Positions 41,085 through 50,708 of a stretch of 64,000 bases of DNA are shown one piece after another. The stretch covers positions 1 to 64,000 of the forward strand of contig CAJQUW010009225.1 in NCBI GenBank assembly GCA_907163375.1, in the 5' to 3' direction. The stretch comes from Prostheceraeus crozeri (taxonomy: Eukaryota > Platyhelminthes > Polycladida > Euryleptidae). Both the position numbers and the translations under genes were made by a program. Every line of letters starts with the position of its first letter. Position 1 is the first letter of the stretch. Below the pieces are notes generated by a model. The model was given only the letters and a program-made list of their open reading frames with translations. It ran no database searches and was not told the origin of the DNA.

Positions 41085-41131
41085 TGTGGAATTGATAAAG
41101 CTATTTTCAATAAGCGAAACCGGTCTTCCAC
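41085..41131 (+). ncRNA. decayed hammerhead-like motif (PLE A tail)
   Basis: Same as 21051-21098: perfect 7-bp stem I TGTGGAA/TTCCACA, bulged stem II, GAAA, ACCGGU, GUC; core UUGAUAA. Confidence 0.45.
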
Positions 41132-41221
41132 AGAAACTGTCTTTTTGTTTCATTTCGAATAGTCGGCGTGAGGGTCCCTATAGATATTATATATCTATAC
41201 ATATATATTTATATATATATA

Positions 41222-41290
41222 TATATAGTGGCCGGTGCGCCTCACAAGAAGCGACCGGTGCGCCTCACTTGCGACCGGTGCGCTTCAATC
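41222..41290. repeat. three tandem copies of CGACCGGTGCGCCTCAC
   Basis: Three degenerate copies about 20-25 bp apart, right after a (TA)n tract. The inverted word TGAGGCGCAACGGTC occurs singly at about 45411 and 45970. Confidence 0.8.
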
Positions 41291-42055
41291 AATAATATTT
41301 ATAATTGGCAGACCCTTGCGCCTCATTAATTGTACGTTGAGTTGATACTATTGAAATTGATGTTGTCCTGCTATAATGATTTTTTCATATTTTGATGATT
41401 TATCATCACGCGGATTGTATGCATGTTTAGCATGCTCCATCTTCGACCCCTATTATAGTACAATAATAGTTACAGCTATATTTCCACCATTTGAATAAAA
41501 AAAATAATCATTTATATAGCGCATATTTTCTTATACGCAGTAGCGTTTGTAACCCTGTTGAGTGTTTCAACAACCTGTTAGCGTAAAGCAATATACAGGT
41601 GCCGGTCTTTTGGTAGCAGATTTCTTGGTATTTTCTGATTTACGGACGTCTTCCACAGAGGTATAGCAAGTCTAAAATTTGGGCTAAAAATTGTATTTTT
41701 GAATAATTTAGTTTTAGAAATATATCTGTTAGTAGAACAATCTTCCAGTTAAAAGTGATGTCAAATTAGTGTAGTTGGTAAAAAATAGGCCTATTCAGCA
41801 GATTTTTTGGTATTTTCTGATTCTAAGATATCTTGCACACACGAAGTGGCAGGTGTACAGACTTGAAATTAAAGCATATAATTCGAAAAATGTAGTTTTA
41901 GAAATCTACCTGTTAGTAGAGCAATCTTATATATATATATGGCCTATATATTTCAAATGTCCTCTGCGCCATAGTCAATGATATTTATAATTAACAGACC
42001 TTACTTCCAAAACATACATTGAGTTTGATACCACTGAGTGGAGTTGCATTTGATT
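41275..42055. repeat. diverged ~0.7-kb direct duplication
   Basis: Words recur in order about 690 and then 180-200 bp apart: AATATTTATAATTGGCAGAC (41288) and GATATTTATAATTAACAGAC (41980); TTGGTATTTTCTGATT (about 41626 and 41811); TAGTTTTAGAAATATATCTG (41710) and TAGTTTTAGAAATCTACCTG (41893). Non-coding. Confidence 0.6.
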
Positions 42056-42412
42056 TTTTTCTTAATACTAAACTTTGATGTTGCACGTTGTTATTGATAT
42101 GCATGTCCAAACATTTATTAATTGTTTAATCATATAGTAGGCAACAATAGCAATGACGCAATAAATTTAGCTATGACTATTCAATTCACATTAGAGTACG
42201 AGTGTAGGCCTGTATTCATTTTGAACATGTTTCGAAATGTAATTGTGATTGAATAAATTTAAAGGAAATATTGAAAAAACCAAAGGAAAAACGGTTGATT
42301 TTCGATTTTTATTATCTAATGATCTTTATTTTTTCATTGGGAATTCTGGCCAATCATGCACCGCTTTAGTGACTAAATGAAAAGAAGATTTCCATTATTC
42401 GTTTGTATTCAT
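42056..42412. other. 3' flank of the exon at 42413; two AATAAA signals on minus
   Basis: Minus-strand AATAAA hexamers at 42325-42330 and 42308-42313, 80-105 nt after the stop codon, make a plausible 3' untranslated region. Nothing else seen. Confidence 0.5.
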
Positions 42413-42706
42413 CTAAACAACATATCTTTTCATTTCGGTCAGTTTCGCTGACTGTTTTGCCATTACTCTTTTTCGTAACGGAGTCTCATCAAAATCATCC
42501 TTCATCAAAACGTCTCCCTCATCAATCGTCTCACCATCAAAATCTTCATCAACATCATCGCACTCATCAAACAGATTGTCTTTAGTCACTTCTTCTTCAT
42601 TGAGATCAATTTCGATAACTTCAGCCTCCATATCTTCAGCAATATCCTGTCTCAATGTCAGTCTTTCTCCTCTTTTCTCCATCTTTTGTAATATATTTGA
42701 AGTATT
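42413..42706 (-). CDS. acidic protein, terminal (or only) coding exon
   Basis: On the minus strand a textbook 3' splice site (TTTTTTAACTTTCAG) precedes 97 open codons ending at 42413. The frame is in phase 0 with the acceptor. An ATG at 42680-42682 (AAAAGATGGAG context) allows an 89-residue protein entirely within this exon: basic start (MEKRGERLTLRQDIAEDMEA), long Asp/Glu-rich middle (DECDDVDEDFDGETIDEGD) and a basic end (LRKRVMAKQSAKLTEMKRY). I do not recognise it; acidic-basic layout suggests a nuclear or chaperone-type protein. AATAAA signals follow. A 5' exon may lie in the GC-richer stretch around 44.4-44.6 kb, but this is not proven. Confidence 0.5.
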   Translation of the reverse strand, partial: NTSNILQKMEKRGERLTLRQDIAEDMEAEVIEIDLNEEEVTKDNLFDECDDVDEDFDGETIDEGDVLMKDDFDETPLRKRVMAKQSAKLTEMKRYVV

Positions 42707-45700
42707 CTGAAAGTTAAAAAACAATATAAGCCTCTGGAACGATCTATTACTGAAAATTATTAACTGCTTTCGATTTCAAATCGGCTGATATAAACAATAT
42801 AACATTGTCGAGAAAAACCAAATTTCTTGGTAGCTTCTTTCTTTATATATCGATCTGAGTAAAGTACAATTTTTAGAAAATATACTCGTATATGCACTAA
42901 TCTTCGATTCATTTCTAATAAATTTACGTGCCTTAGCTCATTATCAGACTTAATTCAAAATTGCCCAATGAGATCTGCAACTACTTTGTACTTGTTAATT
43001 GATATCTTTTATTGATATGTCAGCTGATTTATGTCATAGACCACAGGATATATTGACACCTGGATAGGCCGCCTAGATACGCGGAAATACAGTGAAGAAA
43101 TAGCAAAGGGATTTCAAGATATCATGAACATTGAGACATTGTCATTATTTACATTTGTGATTTGCTAAGTCATGGCAAAGTGAAACGATAGATGTCAAGT
43201 TATAACATCAAACACTACAATATTTTCTTTTTTTCAAAATGCACGCTGACCAAAATCCCTATTGCCGTGACATAGATTTTAGAGTAACTATATTTTCAGA
43301 ATGTATGATTTTTCAGTAAATACAGGCACCATGATTTATAATTAAACGTAGATTTTGATTAATAGTGAATTTAATTGATAGTAATTCTTGTCATGTGTAC
43401 AATTTGCTTTAATCAACTGTTGCAACTAACTTGACTTGCAGTTTTACTATGACACAATGTATTGATTTCCTCTGGAAGGTGTTTCTGCATTTTGTAATGT
43501 TTCATGTTTATCAGTAAATGCCAACTTCAATTCGATACGAACTCCGTTTATTCTTATAGCTGGACATCAACCCTTGCAGCCAATCAACCATTATGCACAT
43601 GTCTGCATTATATCTATAATATTCAGAAACATCCCTGATGTCCATAAGCAATACGCAAAATGTAAATTACAATCTATGCAAAATGACATCATTACTATCA
43701 TAGTTCAAAATTAGCTTTACAAGAGATGAATTGCAAAGATGGAAATCAATCTGGCAGACGAAAACTGAAAATATCGACCATGATTTCTAATTCTTCTACC
43801 ACTTCCACCGCCTCTAAACAAAAATGCACGAAAAGCGAAAAGACATGTATGTCGCGAACTGTCCAAACGTCGTTATTAATTTTTAGAAAGTCGAAAACTA
43901 CAAAAGAAAATACTGCATCATAAAGAGTGTCCATAATAAATTATGTTTCCATACGCTTATTCTCATGCAGGCCTATTCCACCATACTCGTACTACTAGCC
44001 TATATGAAACTATGCTACTATAATGGGATTATTTTGGAAGAGGGAGGAAAAGTCTACATTTCTGCCCGGCGGGAGTAAAAATCTCACTTTTCCGCCCGGC
44101 ATTAATCATGGCACAGATATTTCACTCCAGGACACAATGAAAAATGTTTAATTTCAAATGTTTTACTTCAAAAAATGAATAAAAATTTTTCTGAGACTTT
44201 CATCCGCGCAGCTGTGGCAACGCTGCATCCATCAATAATACGATAATAAAATTATATTCGTGGTTAATTTGATATATAAGTCAATTGATCTCACCTGAGA
44301 GATCTGACAAATGATCAGATGCTATGCCTACATAAACAAGTATACTTACATGAAGATGAATATAACCTATGGATGACAATGATCACTGAGTCAGTTCAAC
44401 TTTAATAATTGATAACCTCGCCGCACTTCGCTAGCACGTATTATTATCCAGTTCCCAACACACACTACCAGGGAAGACCCTGTTGGTTGGACGCTTGTCA
44501 CACAGCGCAACACTCGTTCAGTTGCTAACCCTCTTACCATGTCTTATATCACGTGACGTAGTACTATCGTCTCGTAAACAAAGTCTCTGGTTTCATTAGA
44601 TGCAGCACAAAAGTTTAGAAAGCTCATCTATGAAAGTAATGTTCACAGTGATGGAAGAACCAGGAAAATCATTTGATTTTACTATCGGTGGCCAATATGC
44701 TGCTATGGAACGTAAAATTGGACTGTGAATAAATTATTAATACTAACCAAATCAATTACGGTGAACTCTAGGTTGAAAACTAATTCAATGAGATGTTCTC
44801 TTAACAGTAAGCGTTTTCTACTATAACAGATGATCATATGATCGAAAATTTAAAGATAAATCATAAACATTTCATATTAAAATTTATTAAGACAAACAAC
44901 AACATTCGAACTGTATCCGTTATTCTTATTTCAGCAATTAACGCTCTGCCTTGAATAATGAAGTCTTTTGGAATAAAGTGTTATCATATTAGACGAAAAT
45001 TAACAACATTGACCAACAACCAATGTTTGATATGGCAGAATTCTCGTAATTCTGCACATCAACAGAGTGTCATAAATATGCCAAATTATGCAAACTTCTG
45101 AGCTGGCCAAAATTCTTTCGCTACATTCTAGTGTACGTCTCCGATGTAACTACCAAATTAAGCGAAACGTCGATTTGGATGAAGCCGGATTATGTGGAAT
45201 CTACTGTAGTTTTCAAAGTAGGTCTCAATATATGAGAGATGAATGAAGAATCTACAATTTCTAGTTTTAGTTTTATTTGTCCCTCAATAACAATGTTGTT
45301 ATCAGGTAAACTGTTCACCGACTCTTCCTCTGTAGTTATAGATGCCTCGATATAATTAGAAAATCGGCAATTGACAGTTGTTAAAGGTAGAACAAGCAAT
45401 ATCAGATAGATGAGGCGCAACGGTCATGTAATTATAAGATATCTAAGAAATATGTATCCTAATTAGGCCACTTATTAAAATTTTCGGTCAAATTGCATAG
45501 CGTCATTGAATTCTACGCCAAAAACAACCCATAACTGTGCATTTTCAGAAAATAATATGGCTACGACACCGTTTTGTGTGATAAGTGACACCACACGACT
45601 AAAAAACTGGGAATTTTGTTATATACCCTTACCCCATTTTCTGATCAGAATTTTCACAATATTTATATATTTTTATTATAAATACCTTTTTATACGCTTC

Positions 45701-46001
45701 CACAGGGAGCGTTATTCTATGTTTTTGCTGTCCCCGATTGCATGATGTCACATGTGTATGGAAATTCTGATTGGAATCGACCTATTGCCTATAGAGCACT
45801 TCAAGTCCAGAAGTATTTTTGCTAATTTCAAGACATACAGAGCGGGATTTTACAGATATAATGAAACAGAAATATAAGAAAAACTACACAGAACAGGAAA
45901 TAACTCATATCCCCTGGATATATTCTATAGAAGAGTAGCAATTTTACATCTTTGACAATTATTTGAGCGAGTGAGGCGCAACGGTCAGAAGATATATATA
46001 A
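42707..46001. other. mostly unassigned; possible promoter near 44.4-44.6 kb
   Basis: 44400-44600 is less AT-rich, includes CACGTGACG (E-box/CRE-like) and might be the promoter of the minus-strand exon at 42413. The frame at 45190-45420 looks like a signal peptide but starts with TTG and has no ATG or clear splice acceptor, so it is not called. Pieces of TGAGGCGCAACGGTC repeat occur at 45411 and 45970. Confidence 0.35.
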
Positions 46002-46840
46002 ATAAGAAATGTGCGCTCCTGCCCCACCGAGAATTGTACTCTCCTGCCCCACTTGTACATGAAGGGACCAGGGCCTACAGCAATCGTAATCGTCAGACCA
46101 GGCATTTGGAGGTGCTCTGACTGTCATATATCTTCATTCATATCAGTACATATCAATGCACAATCATATTCCGCAAAAGCTAACTCTAAATACGAAAATT
46201 GAGGGCCTACAGCAATCGTCGGACCAGGCATTTGGAGGTTCTCTGACAGCCATATAGCACTTCTTTCACATCAGTACATATCAATGCACAATCATATTCC
46301 GCAAAAGCTAACTCTAAATACGAAAATTGAGGGCCTACAGCAATCGTCGGACCAGGCATTTGGAGGTTCTCTGACAGCCATAGCACTTCTTTCACATCAG
46401 TACATATCAATGCACAATCATATTCCGCAAAAGCTAACCCTAAATACGAAAATTGAGGGCCTACAGCAATCGTCGGACCAGGTATTTGGAGGTTCTCTGA
46501 CTGTCATATATCGTCATTCATATCAGTACATATCACAGCACGATCATATTCCGCAAAAGCTAACTCTAAATACGACAATTGAAGGGACCAGGGCCTACAG
46601 CAATCGTCGGACCAGGCATTTGGAGGTGCTGACAGCCATAGAACTTCTTTCACAACAGTTCATACAACAGTACATATCAATGCACAATCATATTCCGCAA
46701 AAGTTCATACGTGGGGCAGGAGAGTCAGTGGGGCAGGGGTGCACATGGGGGCAGGGGCGTACATTTCATATTCGTCCGTGGGGCAGGAGTGTACAAGTGG
46801 GGCAGGAGAGTACAATTCGGTGGGGCCGGAGCGCACATTT

Positions 46841-46845
<5 letters not shown>
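46002..46845. mobile_element. non-autonomous element: ~58-bp TIRs around a minisatellite
   Basis: 46002-46060 (ATAAGAAATGTGCGCTCCTG onward) is repeated in inverse at 46790-46845, with two small differences. Both ends abut TA tracts. Extra GTGGGGCAGG copies precede the right TIR. It resembles pearl-type or Helentron-derived elements of invertebrates, which also hold a tandem core, but the superfamily is not settled. Confidence 0.7.
46071..46706. repeat. minisatellite, five units of 126-134 bp
   Basis: Units begin GGGCCTACAGCAATCGT at 46071, 46203, 46331, 46457 and 46591 and share GACCAGGCATTTGGAGGT, CAGTACATATCAATGCACAA and ATTCCGCAAAAGCTAAC. Differences are few, so expansion is recent. Long frames across it are by-products of the period being nearly a multiple of three. 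Confidence 0.92.
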
Positions 46846-46889
<44 letters not shown>

Positions 46890-46939
46890 AAGAAACGATT
46901 GAAATCAAAATGAATACAAATAAATAATACAGTTTTGAC

Positions 46940-47360
46940 CCGAAAGAAAAGTCAGCAATTATTCCCAACCGGTTTCGCCTGGTCTAGGACAGGCTACTCA
47001 TGGGAATGAATTTATCGGAAAGCAAAATACAAAATTGGAAGCATAGACTTCCAAATCAAAACTTATTGACATAAACCTTGCGATTTTTCCTAGACGTGTC
47101 ATAGTTCAGGTGGTTGAGGTCTGGTTCAATGTTGGTTTAAGCATAGAAATAAAAATGGATTCCTTGCGCTCTCTTTCTATGCGCGAAGAATTCGGCCGAA
47201 GCTGAAAGAATGGAGCAGCCTCAAATTTTAACGGTAGATCTGTAGCACATGCAGCAATATGTTTAGTCACTCCTAAAGTCATGTAATTGGCAAACTTTTG
47301 TAAAGTACGTTGTCGCTTGAAGAAGTCTTCGACGAAAATTCGCAATAAATGCAATGATTT
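46940..47360 (-). mobile_element. Penelope-like element 3' remnant
   Basis: Minus-strand translation gives TKHIAACATDLPLKFEAAPF, then ERERKESIFISMLKPTLN, the C-terminal end of a PLE GIY-YIG protein, followed by a tail with a hammerhead-like fold at 46962-47006. On the plus strand at about 47305-47345 an H1-like core (GAAGTCTTCGACGAAAATTC) faces the other way, so a second PLE end is fused here. Confidence 0.75.
46962..47006 (-). ncRNA. decayed hammerhead-like motif
   Basis: Minus strand: stem I UUCCC/GGGAA, core remnant AUGAGUA, strong stem II GCCUG/CAGGC, GAAA, palindromic ACCGGU, U. The core is degenerate. Confidence 0.4.
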
Positions 47361-47681
47361 GAGCCTTTGTCGCCTTTTGATTTATATTCAATACTTTATC
47401 AGGCTCATGGCAATTTCTTCTTATAATGATACATATATATATATGTATATATATGTCTAATATTCCAACGAAATCCTCACTTAAATTTTTCAACGGAAGT
47501 TGTTTTAATGAAGCTTTAACAGTACGAAACATTCATAGCACTATTCACTCATCTAGGACATGTAAATGAACAAGCCCATTCCATACTTTTCATGACCATC
47601 CAGGTGCTGTTCCGGATACAAACGTGGCACGACTCACGAGATAAAGTTGCTGTTGAAAACTTGCAATTTCTAGTACAGGGT
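47361..47681. other. no gene seen
   Basis: Short TATATG tract at 47430-47452; otherwise unremarkable 3' flank of the gene at 47756. Confidence 0.4.
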
Positions 47682-47687
47682 TTTATT
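47682..47687 (-). terminator. poly(A) signal AATAAA
   Basis: AATAAA on the minus strand, about 70 nt after the stop codon of the 47756-48937 gene. Confidence 0.6.
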
Positions 47688-47755
47688 CTACTCAAGAGAT
47701 TCCTCATTCACTCGATTTTCTATATAGCGTTAATGATCACTATTCAGAAAAGATA

Positions 47756-48937
47756 TTAATCTAAAGATTTTAAGCGCTTATTCAGCACTGGTAGAAAAAC
47801 TTCGTCAGTCCAGGTCAACAGAATAGAAAATATGTCGTTCAGCAATTGAGGGTCAGGTTTTCGACGCTGATTTTCTGTTTCAATGCTCACCAGCGTAAGA
47901 TCCTGAATATCCCAAAGTTTATCATCCATTTCAAATGTGACATTAACTATATATCTGACTGACTTGATCGCCAAATAGGGAACGTATTGATCAAATTCTG
48001 AAGAATCTCCAATGTGCCAGACAAATAGATCATCAATCCGAGTATGAATCTGAAATATGTTAAATGTCGAGCGCTTAAGTACAGAAATTTCATAGACAAA
48101 TGTTAATTTCTTTGTTATTACTTTGACATCAAAAGTTCCCTTTTCAAAAATCGAACGAACCTGACGAAGACTTAGTTGCATAGTTGATAGAATTGACGAT
48201 AAATTGTTCAGACCAGGGTGTGATGACGACTGGACATCATTGCCAATGTGTAGGTGCCCCATTTGGATATCTTGAATAGAATTTTTGGCAAGAGAAAAGT
48301 CTAAATTCCTTCGGAAAAAAGCATCTATAGGTGTTTTCATTCGATTGGTGACGTAAGTAAACAATTTCCACGCAAAATCTGAGATCGTAGACCGAAATTC
48401 ACTATTTGATTCACTGTACAAAACAATTTTCTTTGGCTTCTTTATTTCGCTCGAAAATGATAAAATTTTGAAATGTGTCGTCTTCTTCTCATTTCTGCGA
48501 AGTTTAAGTGAAAGTTTTAGTTTGACATCGTAGAATTGAATCAAGAAACGGTTGCGTGAGTTCCTCTCATTCGATAACATTGCTTTTGGAACAACATTTG
48601 CGTGGAAAGTCAAAAGCGGATAGCGAATGATTACTTCAGTGTATCCTTTCGAATCGACATTGTGAGCACTTTCTACCCAAAAGTGACCCAAATTAGTCAA
48701 CAAGTTATTATCAAAAGTTAGAGTAGTCCTCGAGTATGATGAAAACAAAGAAAAAGTCCGCAAAGGCAGAGGATCGAGGGAGATGGGGTTGTGCAATGCT
48801 TTCTTTTCCGAATGTTTCAAGGCTGCTATAATGAAGCCATCCAATTCAGGGAAATCCAGCTGCAAGCCAAGGATGTTGTGAAATATAAGTAGATATGTAA
48901 CTGACAAACTAAGCCACATCCTGTTCACAACAAACAT
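47756..48937 (-). CDS. secreted TULIP-like (takeout/JHBP/group-7-allergen-like) protein, 393 aa
   Basis: An intact intron-free frame from ATG (48935-48937). Residues 1-25 form a signal peptide (WLSLSVTYLLIFHNILG). The mature part looks like an elongated lipid-binding TULIP fold: KALHNPISLDPLPLRTFSLF, then NLGHFWVESAHNVDSKGYTE with YPLLTFHANV, the strand order of takeout/JHBP proteins, and a helix near residues 185-215 (ISDFAWKLFTYVTNRM). A second half repeats the theme and ends with a similar helix (LLNDIFSILLTWTDEVFLPV), so it may hold two related domains. There are almost no cysteines after the signal peptide. Such proteins carry hydrophobic ligands outside the cell. AATAAA follows 70 nt after the stop. 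The family call rests on pattern only; other secreted beta-rich families are possible. That the gene is real I consider likely because of length and a clean start. Confidence 0.6.
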   Translation of the reverse strand: MFVVNRMWLSLSVTYLLIFHNILGLQLDFPELDGFIIAALKHSEKKALHNPISLDPLPLRTFSLFSSYSRTTLTFDNNLLTNLGHFWVESAHNVDSKGYTEVIIRYPLLTFHANVVPKAMLSNERNSRNRFLIQFYDVKLKLSLKLRRNEKKTTHFKILSFSSEIKKPKKIVLYSESNSEFRSTISDFAWKLFTYVTNRMKTPIDAFFRRNLDFSLAKNSIQDIQMGHLHIGNDVQSSSHPGLNNLSSILSTMQLSLRQVRSIFEKGTFDVKVITKKLTFVYEISVLKRSTFNIFQIHTRIDDLFVWHIGDSSEFDQYVPYLAIKSVRYIVNVTFEMDDKLWDIQDLTLVSIETENQRRKPDPQLLNDIFSILLTWTDEVFLPVLNKRLKSLD

Positions 48938-49679
48938 TTGTGCGCTTGTCGTTGAAGAAGAGTGATCGGTATTAAATAACTTTCAATTACCATGACTTAC
49001 AGACTGATGTCATCTGCTTCAGGCCAATGAAATGCAATGATAATTGTCAGATACAAGCTTTGTCTCTGGCATAGAAATAGATATCAATAAAATCTCCAGA
49101 ACGGAAATATAGCTGAAATACACAAAAACGACACAAAAATGGCACGCATTTTCACGTAGAAACACTTGTCAACCACTGCATGACTGGATTAGAAGCAGTC
49201 ACATGTGAAAAGTTCAGCTTTTCATTGGTGTTTTATGCCCCAACTGAGTTCTGCCGTCTGTGCCGCGACCTTTAGTCAATTTCCATCCTATTCAAATTCA
49301 GATAGACAATCTATTTCTATGCTCTCTGGTGTGCGAGATATATCTACATCAACTGAATAAAGGTTACCGCAGATATCGGATAATTGGAGCCATTTAACTA
49401 TGAGAAAACATTACCCTGTAGACAGGAGTGGGCAACCTTTTGTTCTGTTTCAGGAGTTGAAACCAGTGTTACTCTTACTTCCCCTGCACTCATTTTCCGG
49501 GCGGAAAGCGTAAAGTAGCCTAGAAATTCCTGGAGAAAAACGGTAAGCATTTTTGGAAGTTGACTCTTAGTTTCGTGTTATTCAAACCCTCCTATTTATT
49601 TTGAAATGTTGAAGATACTGAAGATACAAAACTAGCTTCAATGATACTTATTAACCCGGTTTTGCACTTACTAGTGGCT
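48938..49679. other. upstream region of the secreted-protein gene
   Basis: No coding frame of note. The promoter of the gene ending at 48937 would lie in the first few hundred bases, but I see no clear core element. Confidence 0.35.
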
Positions 49680-49903
49680 TTGAGGTCTTCTTGCTTGTAT
49701 CCTGCGATGCGTTTGAATCTCGAAGTCCCACAAGATCTTTTTTGCTTCATTTTTGGTAACTGCTTGTGGCACATGCTTCCAGCATATCTCATGTGTTTCA
49801 ATAATCCATGCTTCCTGTAGATATTCCAGTGTACGTATTTAGCACTTTCATTTTGTCTTCTCAAGCACTCAGAACCTGTTAGTTTGTTGCAACCTGTTAA
49901 CAA
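49680..49903 (-). pseudogene. LINE reverse-transcriptase C-terminal remnant
   Basis: Minus-strand translation CNKLTGSECLRRQNESAKYV followed by HWNIYRKHGL matches the RRHNxVAKxxHW block found C-terminal to RT in many animal LINEs (R2- or RTE-like proteins). After a frameshift near 49790 it continues as WKHVPQAVTKNEAKKILWDF and EIQTHRRIQARRP, the usual KILWDFxIxTDxxIxARRPD end. Only ~80 codons remain. A different family from the LINE at 24-28 kb. Confidence 0.75.
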
Positions 49904-50700
49904 ATGATACTGTGAATGATATCAAATTATGATATTGACAATGATATTATTATTATTATTGACAGCCATTTGCAAACTACGCAACCAACTGAATTTGGCC
50001 CATATTTTTGTTGTAATCCAGACGTTTCGATAGTTTCCTGTCTCCATTAGTAGAATAAAAGTGGAATAGGAAGGAAGAAGCATTTCTTCATGCAAGACAG
50101 CGTTTCCATTACACTTTGGTGTCTAAGGAATGCAAAATAACTTCGCTGTTGTCGTAATAAAATGAACAACTGCTAATCTATATCTATAGATTGAAATGAA
50201 TTTCAGATTACTTGACGACTATTTGCTTATAGTGCTTCAATCTACATGCCGACGATCGCTTTCTAGAAATGATGTTGAATCAACAGTATACGTCCGTCTG
50301 TCGTGACTGTAAAGGTCCATTCACACCGGACGCTACGCATTCCCGCGCGTCTATGTGTGAACAGCGCCATAGGTCAAGGTTCTGAACAACAATTCTGATG
50401 CGTGAGGACTCGCCGCGCCGAGTCCGGTATGAATGAACATTAAGGTCATGGTTACTGAACTCTTTACTTCATTTAGGTTGATAGCGCAATGATAAATGTG
50501 CGTGCATTTTCATATTAATTGGATGATTTCTGTTTGAATGGTGCAAATGCTGAAAAACATTATTCAGTGCCCGAAGTAAGAAGCTTGTTTAAAGTATAGA
50601 TAGAAAGGTCCGATTATCACTAATTTTGTTTCCGTGTTATCTGAGTACTGAGTCACAAGAAGCAACCAACAATTGAATTTGTGAGTGGACAATTAGGACT
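49904..50700. other. no gene seen
   Basis: Holds a short (ATT)n tract near 49950. No domain-bearing frame. Confidence 0.4.
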
Positions 50701-50708
50701 ACAGGTAC

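Larger units (their letters stand above)
37729..41219 (+). mobile_element. Penelope-like element family A, longest copy, with extra ORF
   Basis: Layout: ORF1 (37729-38877), RT (39018 to about 40250), linker plus GIY-YIG (to 41037), tail with a hammerhead-like motif (41085-41131) and a final TA-rich tract. A 5'-truncated close copy lies at 19883-21219. The RT is interrupted by its catalytic region, and the same region is affected in the other copy. Confidence 0.9.

Noticed and set aside
43726-43934. Lys/Ser-rich frame (plus) and its minus-strand partner
   Set aside because: No splice sites or domain found; the two strands cannot be told apart on evidence.
45190-45420. 76-aa frame with an apparent signal peptide
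   Set aside because: It starts with TTG, has no in-frame ATG and no convincing splice acceptor. Part of it lies in the TGAGGCGCAACGGTC repeat.
46284-46913. 209-aa repetitive frame
   Set aside because: Product of the minisatellite and the adjoining TIR; the apparent protein repeat mirrors the DNA repeat.
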